From contig NZ_BMDH01000002.1 of NCBI RefSeq assembly GCF_014635685.1, positions 402,472-466,471 on the forward strand: a stretch of DNA of 64,000 nucleotides. The letters are read 5' to 3'. This DNA comes from Galliscardovia ingluviei. GTDB taxonomy: Bacteria; Actinomycetota; Actinomycetes; Actinomycetales; Bifidobacteriaceae. The notes under the pieces were generated by a model, which searched no databases, was not told the DNA's origin, and saw only the letters and a program-made list of their open reading frames with translations. Positions 58,800 to 64,000 of the stretch are shown piece by piece. The first letter of the stretch is position 1, and each line of letters begins with the position of its first letter. Made by a program: the position numbers and the translations under genes.

Positions 58800-59059
58800 A
58801 GCACCGAATCAGTATATACCTAGCGTTTATGAAAAGGCATGCATACGAGTGTGATTGTTTACAAAGTGTGAGTGGCAAGCTCAGCTAATGGCAAGAGTGG
58901 GTGTTGTTGATGAAGAGCCAGGTTTGCTGGTAGAAATGAGTGAATACGCATAATAGTGGACGACTACTCTTGCAAATATAGAAAAATAATACAGGGAGTA
59001 TTACGACATTCGTGTCTTATGGACAATATTTATGCATCTACTCTTTTAAGCAGCAAAAT
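58800..59059. other. Region after the AbiEi-like gene
   Basis: No gene or clear signal seen before array G. Confidence 0.4.
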
Positions 59060-59378
59060 GGCTAATACGGAATAGCAACTCTTCCAACATATACGCTTGC
59101 CCCACAAAAGTCGCTAGTTTGCAATAGCAAGTATTCAAAAGAATACAAAAAACGAGATCCAAGTTAACAAAACCCGCTAGTTTGCAATAGCAACTCTTCC
59201 AACATGTACACTTCCCCACACCAATCCAGCTACTCCGCAACAGCAACTATTCAAAAGAGTACAGAATGCAAGCTTCAAGTTGACAAAAGTCGCTAGTTTG
59301 GAACATCAACTATTCAAATGCGTACGTTTGTCCTACAAAAACCGCTACTTTGAAACATCAGATATTCCAAACCCCACA
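59060..59378 (+). repeat. Phased palindrome array G (6 units)
   Basis: Cores start at 59069, 59121, 59184, 59237, 59300 and 59352, with intervals 52, 63, 53, 63 and 52 bp, identical to the spacing pattern of array F. Linkers match F and C. Right after it comes a short run of AACACAACGCAAACC-type repeats (59382-59460). Confidence 0.92.
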
Positions 59379-59501
59379 AAACACAACGCAAACCCCACAA
59401 AACACAATGCAAACCGTATAAAACACAATCCGAACCACACAAAACACAACGCAGAACAACAAAGCGCAGTATAAATGCACAGGTAAATACTGTAAACGCA
59501 C

Positions 59502-59546
59502 AAAAGCGTGACCCGAAGTGAATAACACCTCAAAGTCACGCCTTTT
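59502..59546 (-). terminator. Rho-independent terminator of the second ilvC
   Basis: On the minus strand AAAAGGCGTGAC pairs with GTCACGCTTTT, with the loop containing GAGGTGTTATTCACTTCG, as in the terminator of copy 1. Confidence 0.85.
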
Positions 59547-59678
59547 AACTGCACTTAGCAAAGTACCTTGCTTCTACCGATAAAGTACTTATAAGCTACG
59601 CACAAAGCGCTCTCGCACTCTTTGCGCTCTTTACACTCTTTGCGCTCTTTACACTCTTGCGCTCTCGTAATCTTGCAA

Positions 59679-60734
59679 TTACTCCTGTACCTGAGCGCGA
59701 GCAATCTTGCCGGTGAAGGAGTTAGCTTCATCAGCATCAGCCACACCCTGATTATTCCAAGAGAACATCGCACGCAGCTTAGGACCTACAGTCTCAAGAT
59801 GAGGATGAGAGTACTCTTCCTGCAGCTTCTTGAACTTTGGCGCACCAGCTGCCTGATCATCCATAAATTCCTTAGCGAAAGAACCATCCTGAATACGCTT
59901 GAGCTGATAACGCATGCGCTCCTTGGTTTCTTCAGTAATTACTGTTGAAGTGTAATCGCCATACTGTGCGGTATCAGAGCAAGACCAGCGAGCCTTGTTC
60001 AAACCACCCTCGTTTGCCAGATCAACCAGCATCTTCAATTCATGGAATACTTCAAAGTAGGCGATTTCTGGCTGGTAGCCTGCTTCGGTCAGCACATCAA
60101 AACCAGCCTCGCACAAGTGATTGATACCGCCCATCAGCACGTCCTGTTCACCGAAGAGATCAGTCTCAGTCTCTTCCTTGAACGTGGTCTTAATAGCACC
60201 CGCACGAAGCGCACCCAAAGCCTTAGCATATGCCAGTGTTGTTGCCCAAGCATCACCACGAGGGTCTTGCTCTACTGCCACCACCACAGGTACGCCGCGA
60301 CCAGCAGCATACTCACGACGCACAATATGACCAGGACCCTTAGGAGCCACCATAAATACAGGGTGATCTTCACCAGGCTTGATATAACCATAATGAATAT
60401 TAAAACCATGAGCAAACGCAAGAGCCGCACCTGGCTTCAAATTTGGCGCTACTTCTTCGTTGTATACCTTAGCTTGGTACTGATCTGGAAGCAGGATCAT
60501 TACGATATCAGCATCTGCTACTGCCTCGGCTACTGGCTTTACGGTAAGGCCCTGCTCCTTGGCAAATTCAACAGACTTTGAAGTTGGACGCAAACCAACA
60601 ACTACATCCACACCAGAATCACGCAAATTCAGCGCATGCGCATGACCCTGAGAACCATAACCCAAAATTGCAACTGTTTTTCCATCGAGTACTGAAAGAT
60701 CTGCGTCATCGTCATACCACAATGTTGCTGCCAT
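59679..60734 (-). CDS. ilvC: Ketol-acid reductoisomerase, copy 2
   Basis: A 351-residue class I enzyme, the paralogue of the copy at 55964. The start is ATG 60734 ([19 protein letters not shown]) after AGGGG. The same NADPH loop [17 protein letters not shown] and Mg ligands are present. Differences cluster in ~85-125, ~205-215 and ~270-320, while the NADPH loop to residue ~60, the central block around [20 protein letters not shown] and the last ~35 residues are identical. The two copies may differ in regulation or cofactor use, as in other bifidobacteria. ACTAGTAATT repeats lie just upstream (60766-60790). Confidence 0.97.
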   Translation of the reverse strand: MAATLWYDDDADLSVLDGKTVAILGYGSQGHAHALNLRDSGVDVVVGLRPTSKSVEFAKEQGLTVKPVAEAVADADIVMILLPDQYQAKVYNEEVAPNLKPGAALAFAHGFNIHYGYIKPGEDHPVFMVAPKGPGHIVRREYAAGRGVPVVVAVEQDPRGDAWATTLAYAKALGALRAGAIKTTFKEETETDLFGEQDVLMGGINHLCEAGFDVLTEAGYQPEIAYFEVFHELKMLVDLANEGGLNKARWSCSDTAQYGDYTSTVITEETKERMRYQLKRIQDGSFAKEFMDDQAAGAPKFKKLQEEYSHPHLETVGPKLRAMFSWNNQGVADADEANSFTGKIARAQVQE

Positions 60735-60946
60735 TTGGCACCCCTTAATATTATTCATTTTGTAATTAACTAGTAATTCACTAGTAATCAACTCTCCATA
60801 ACCGGCTTAACTACCGGCACTTCTGTGTTCAGTTATGCAATATTGAGTTATACGTTTATATATAGGGACTTACTGAATAGGGAATAAACTTTGTAATACT
60901 GAGAAAGTGGTACCCAGTAAATACATTACTGAGTAAGCGTTGAGCA

Positions 60947-62314
60947 TTACTTAGTAAAATCAGTATCCTTGGTTTCTCGGCAAGTCAGTACGGAAATCAG
61001 GCAGCACACAGCCATAACGCCTAAATACAGGCCGACAGCGCGCACACCCCAGTGCGACGAAAGCCATGTTGCGATAGTTGGCACAAATGCAGCACCAACA
61101 ATTGCCGCCAAGTTATAGCCAATGCCAGAACCCGAGTAGCGCACATTCGCGTCAAATAGCTCAGGAAGTACAGCGCCGATTGGACCGAAAGCAATACCCA
61201 TCAGCATGAAGCCTACGCACAGGAAGGTCATCACAGCGAGCACATCATGCTTGCCTTCGCCCATAAGCAAGTAAGGGAAAGCGAATGCAAACACAACCAG
61301 TGCGACAGAAGAGAACGTCAGCACGCGGCGACGACCATACTTATCTGCAAGCAAGCAGCCTACAACGATGAAAAGTGCGAATACACAGATAGCAACCATC
61401 AGCATCAGCAGGTACTCCTGATTGGTGAAACCTAATCCGCCGCCACCCTGCTCAGTGCTCTTAGTGCCGTATGCCAATGACCATGTTGCCAGTGTGTAGA
61501 ACAGCGTGTAAGTAACAGCCACAAGGAATGTTGCTTGCAAAACCTGACGCCAGCTCTTGCGGAATACCTCAACCAGTGGTGCCTTAACCACTTCATCACG
61601 CTCCTGAGCCATGCGGAAAATTGGAGTTTCTTCCATATGCACACGAACTACAAGACCGATAATTACGAGCACGGAGCTCAGTAAGAATGGTACGCGCCAG
61701 CCCCAGCTGAGCATGGCGGCGTCATCATTAAACGCCTCAAGTAAGAAGAATGTGCCGTTAGAGAGGAAGAAACCGATAGGGGCGCCGAGTTCAGGGAATG
61801 AACCATAGAGTGCGCGCTTATTGGCAGGGGCGTTTTCGGTAGCTACCAGAGCAGCTCCAGACCATTCGCCTCCCAAGCCAATACCTTGCACAAAACGGCA
61901 TAAACACAGCAACGCAACTGCTGCCAAGCCCCACTGGTTATATCCAGGAATGCAGCCGATAAGGAATGTGGCAACACCCATGGTGAGCAAGCTGACTACC
62001 AATGTGGTTTTGCGACCAAGCCTGTCGCCAAAATGACCGAAAATCAGTGAGCCGACAGGGCGTGCGATAAAGGCCACAGCAAAGGTCACCAAGCTCAGCA
62101 GCAATGCAACTGTTGGGTTCGTAGTATCCGAAAAGAATACGTGTGGGAAATAGTTTGCTGCTGCCGTGCCGTAGGCATAAAAGTCATAGAATTCAATAGC
62201 CGTGCCCACCATCGAAGCCGCGATTACGGTTTTTACTGAATCGCGAACCATGGTTGAAGCATGCTGCACGCTATTGGAAACGCTTCCGAATGCCGATTCT
62301 TCTACTGCTGTCAT
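60947..62314 (-). CDS. MHS-family MFS transporter (metabolite:H+ symporter)
   Basis: A 455-residue membrane protein with about twelve segments. The start is ATG 62314 (MTAVEESAFGSVSN) after GAGGAG. GTAIEFYDFYAYGTAAA opens segment 1 as in the ShiA/ProP/KgtP group. FGHFGDRLGRKTTL is the MFS loop 2-3 signature, and RFVQGIGLGGEWSGAALVATEN the MHS signature. Substrates in this family are organic acids, betaines or dicarboxylates. It is downstream of a structured leader with an Ile/Leu-containing peptide and next to ilvC, so a branched-chain keto or hydroxy acid is a possible substrate (inference). Confidence 0.9.
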   Translation of the reverse strand: MTAVEESAFGSVSNSVQHASTMVRDSVKTVIAASMVGTAIEFYDFYAYGTAAANYFPHVFFSDTTNPTVALLLSLVTFAVAFIARPVGSLIFGHFGDRLGRKTTLVVSLLTMGVATFLIGCIPGYNQWGLAAVALLCLCRFVQGIGLGGEWSGAALVATENAPANKRALYGSFPELGAPIGFFLSNGTFFLLEAFNDDAAMLSWGWRVPFLLSSVLVIIGLVVRVHMEETPIFRMAQERDEVVKAPLVEVFRKSWRQVLQATFLVAVTYTLFYTLATWSLAYGTKSTEQGGGGLGFTNQEYLLMLMVAICVFALFIVVGCLLADKYGRRRVLTFSSVALVVFAFAFPYLLMGEGKHDVLAVMTFLCVGFMLMGIAFGPIGAVLPELFDANVRYSGSGIGYNLAAIVGAAFVPTIATWLSSHWGVRAVGLYLGVMAVCCLISVLTCRETKDTDFTK

Positions 62315-62691
62315 TCCTACTCTCCTCAAGTAGAGTGCGCCTGTAACGTGCTTGCATTTGCAATTACAAGCCACTTACAGTATTTCGCATAGATTTACGT
62401 ATAGTTTTGCTCACTATGAGCGCTTTGCTATGCGTATTGCTATGCATTTGTACTTATGCATTAGTTGCTTTATGAGTTTTAGGGGTTGTGCAATGTGTTA
62501 TGTAATGAAGCATCATCTCGAGTACAACGAAACTCCACACATGCACATATGCGCTACAAGTATTGGTGTCTCTTGTGTTGCCGATGTATCGAACCATCTG
62601 TAGCACAAAACATCCGAGCTGCGCGAGCGCCCTATTCGCGACTAATGCACTCTCTAGCAGTGTGACTTTGGAATCCCTTTTGGGGAGCTAT
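62315..62691. other. Gap between attenuator and MHS transporter
   Basis: No gene seen on either strand; nothing clearly recognisable except low-complexity GCATAG/TGCATAAG stretches near 62400-62460. Confidence 0.4.
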
Positions 62692-62720
62692 GTAAAAAGC
62701 CTTACCGCTTGGCAAGGCTT
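62692..62720 (-). terminator. Rho-independent terminator or attenuator after the leader peptide
   Basis: On the minus strand AAGCCTTGCCAAGCGGTAAG then GCTTTTTAC folds into AAGCCTT / AAGGCTT with inner CC/GG pairs and ends in TTTTT. GGCAGGG ~30 bases upstream can pair with CCTTGCC of the left arm (seven pairs, one wobble), giving a possible antiterminator. Confidence 0.75.
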
Positions 62721-62768
62721 GAAATTCAACTCGAGCCCTGCCTGTTGGCGAGCTCGGTGTATGCCGAA

Positions 62769-62837
62769 TTAGTCCGCCAACGAGAGCGGAATAATAATTC
62801 GTGCAACCTGCTTGGTGTACTGCGTCATTCCGTTCAT
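62769..62837 (-). CDS. 22-residue leader peptide with Ile triplet
   Basis: Too short for normal gene calling but preceded by a very strong ribosome-binding site AAAGGAGG 7 bp before ATG 62837. It reads MNGMTQYTKQVA then RIIIPLSLAD and stops at TAA. Three successive Ile codons (ATT ATT ATT) plus two Leu codons lie close to the stop. GUUGGCG in its last codons can pair with CGCCAAC downstream, and the terminator follows 48 bases after the stop. This is the layout of a ribosome-mediated attenuator for branched-chain amino acids. The first downstream gene on this strand is the MHS transporter, ~380 bp further. Role inferred. Confidence 0.65.
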   Translation of the reverse strand: MNGMTQYTKQVARIIIPLSLAD

Positions 62838-62863
62838 GGCGAACCTCCTTTCGGCTAAGCCTT

Positions 62864-62915
62864 CGTGGGTGCTTCCCACGTGAAACACAATAGGACGGAG
62901 ACTACCTAAGCACCC
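62864..62915 (-). promoter_or_regulatory. Two mutually exclusive hairpins in the leader RNA
   Basis: In minus-strand RNA, GGGUGCUU (62915-62908) can pair with AAGCACCC (62874-62867). The same AAGCACCC is also the loop and right arm of a second hairpin, CGUGGG (62880-62875) with CCCACG (62869-62864). Both cannot form together. The structure ends ~16 bases before the leader peptide's ribosome-binding site, so it may control access to it. No known riboswitch class recognised. Confidence 0.5.
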
Positions 62916-62931
62916 CTATCACGTCCACTAT

Positions 62932-62985
62932 GTGAAACGTTTGACGTGAGGAGTTTATTCTTATCTCACATGCAGTGTTACACAA
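62932..62985 (-). promoter_or_regulatory. Promoter and LacI-type operator of the leader transcript
   Basis: TTGTGT (62985-62980) and TAAGAA (62963-62958) are 16 bp apart on the minus strand. Just after the likely start point is GTGAAACGTTTGAC (62932-62945) with the central palindrome AAACGTTT, the pattern of LacI/CcpA-type operators. The divergent LacI-type gene at 63211 is the obvious candidate regulator. Confidence 0.55.
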
Positions 62986-63134
62986 TACCATCGCCGAAAA
63001 TGCCAATGTTGGAAAAAAGACTTATGCGCATTACACTGTATAACGTTGTTTGCAGTCGCATATGTCGGCAGTTTTAGATGCCACAACATGCAGTTTGCAA
63101 ACGCAGATGTTTGCACGGTATAACTGCATAACTA

Positions 63135-63163
63135 TTGCATAACTTGCTTACTACTGCTGATAA
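63135..63163 (+). promoter_or_regulatory. Promoter of the LacI-type gene
   Basis: TTGCAT (63135-63140) and TGATAA (63158-63163) are 17 bp apart, ~47 bp before the start codon. Confidence 0.45.
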
Positions 63164-63210
63164 CTACACACTATTGGGCTTATTAGGATTATTTACGCAG
63201 GGCGGAGACT

Positions 63211-64000
63211 ATGGTTACTCTTGACGACATTGCGAAAGAAGTTGGCGTATCAAAGGTAACTGTTTCTAATGCACTCCGAGGCAAAGCCAATGTTTCCAAA
63301 GAAATGACAGCTCGCATCACCCAAGTAGCGCGTTCAATGCACTATCGCATTGGCGCCAGAAGTGTGGCTGCACGAAACCTCAAAACACAAAACGAGCAAA
63401 CACAAGGACCAGTTAGCATTATTGCTCCTTCCAACTCTGATATATGGACTGCTGAATTTGTGCAACATTGCGTGAACGCTTGCACTCAGGCGCAGCGCCA
63501 AGTATTTGTGCAATATGTCGATGCACAGGCTGAGTTTGAGCTTGAACAGTTGGCAAATCAAGTTGCTGATGGCATGATTATTGCCCATCCGACATTGCCG
63601 GACGCCACATTACAGCAGCTTGTGTTGCATCGCCCAACCGTGTGCATTGACCGTTTGGCAGGAGGGCGTGATGCCGATGCTGTGCTGACCGACTCTGATA
63701 GAGGTATGCAGAATGGCATTGAATATTTGGTTTCTAGTGGCAAAAGAAAAATTTTAATTATCGATCAGCCAGATCTGCAAGAACATCAAAACCAGCAGAA
63801 CTTTCCAGATTTGCAAAAACCACAAGAGCCGCAAACACAGAGCACAGAACAGCACCGGCAAGTGAACGAACAAGAACAGGCTCAGAGCATGCGCTTTTCT
63901 GCACTACTGCATGAACGTAAACTCAGCGCCTTACATACTTTGGAGGAGCTTGGTATTCCAACAGATGCTAGCAGTGTGATTACTGTCGAGCAAACACGCG
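63211..64000 (+). CDS. LacI-family transcriptional regulator, 5' part (cut by window edge)
   Basis: At least 263 residues. GGCGGAG precedes ATG 63211. VTLDDIAKEVGVSKVTVSNA is the LacI helix-turn-helix, followed by the hinge (RGKANVSKEMTARI). The periplasmic-binding-like sensor domain begins at ~70 (GPVSIIAPSNSD). An insertion of about 45 residues rich in Gln, Glu and Pro (~190-230) interrupts it. It is divergent from the MHS transporter with a LacI-type operator between them and probably regulates that leader and its own gene. The C-terminus lies outside the window. Confidence 0.93.
   Translation, partial: MVTLDDIAKEVGVSKVTVSNALRGKANVSKEMTARITQVARSMHYRIGARSVAARNLKTQNEQTQGPVSIIAPSNSDIWTAEFVQHCVNACTQAQRQVFVQYVDAQAEFELEQLANQVADGMIIAHPTLPDATLQQLVLHRPTVCIDRLAGGRDADAVLTDSDRGMQNGIEYLVSSGKRKILIIDQPDLQEHQNQQNFPDLQKPQEPQTQSTEQHRQVNEQEQAQSMRFSALLHERKLSALHTLEELGIPTDASSVITVEQTR

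Noticed and set aside
3242-59378. Interpretation of the repeat arrays as CRISPR
   Set aside because: Units are diverged, linkers of 17-47 bp recur between arrays instead of being unique, and no cas genes are near.
62876-62891. parS-like sequence (TGTTTCACGTG on the minus strand)
   Set aside because: Only one half matches the ParB site; the other half has four changes, and the same bases are explained by the leader hairpin.

Overview
The window looks like a chromosomal segment of a low-to-mid-GC member of the Bifidobacteriaceae (Bifidobacterium / Gardnerella / Scardovia group). This is inferred from the conserved block rpsP-khpA-rimM-trmD, two paralogous ilvC genes, several wall-anchored GH43 arabinan/arabinoxylan-type hydrolases, a GH13 alpha-glucosidase, a sortase-C pilus operon and a DPP-IV-type S9 peptidase. 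I cannot name the species.

Layout. 1-1.6 kb: 5' part of a surface protein gene that runs off the left edge, followed by a decayed copy of its own 5' end. 3.2-5.2 kb: an HTH + PIN toxin-antitoxin-like pair enclosed by two repeat arrays. 5.4-10.2 kb: amino-acid permease, Fic protein, a low-molecular-weight tyrosine phosphatase with long disordered insertions. 10.5-18.2 kb: tRNA-Ser(GGA), then the minus-strand housekeeping run trmD, rimM, khpA, rpsP, rsmD, (repeat array), recG. 18.6-23.5 kb: sugar symporter and GH35-like glycosidase with a divergent AraC regulator, a vanY remnant, and rpmB. 23.8-36.3 kb: a cell-surface glycan-foraging cluster of three large GH43 proteins and one GH43 pseudogene, all with LAxTG anchors. 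36.7-40.4 kb: second amino-acid permease and an alpha-glucosidase. 41-50.5 kb: pilus operon (backbone pilin, 2049-residue tip adhesin with a seven-repeat RCC1 propeller, class C sortase), with an 11-bp poly-C tract upstream. 50.9-55.7 kb: cation/proton antiporter and S9 peptidase. 56-60.7 kb: two ilvC genes separated by two repeat arrays enclosing an AbiEi-like gene. 60.9-64 kb: MHS-family transporter, a structured leader with an attenuator-like peptide, and a divergent LacI-type regulator cut by the right edge.

The most unusual feature is a family of interspersed palindromic units (core close to GAAAYATCWGATRTTTC, or the variant GCAATAGCAACTATTCC). At least 34 clear copies lie in six arrays, plus two solitary copies. 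Start-to-start spacings inside arrays A, B, C, F and G, and among the four clear units of D, are all 52-53 or 62-63 bp, i.e. five or six turns of B-DNA, so all sites in an array face the same side of the helix. All copies have the same orientation although neighbouring genes point both ways. Two arrays enclose the HTH-PIN pair and two enclose the AbiEi-like gene. Linker sequences are shared between distant arrays, so they have been copied around. I do not recognise this family and regard it as the best candidate for an undescribed system.

How the genes work together: the GH43 enzymes, GH35-like glycosidase, GPH symporter and GH13 alpha-glucosidase form a plant- or host-glycan degradation repertoire. 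Pilus and anchored enzymes use different sorting motifs (MPxTG versus LAxTG), implying two sortase specificities. The housekeeping genes are ordinary in order but unusual in carrying low-complexity insertions in normally compact proteins.
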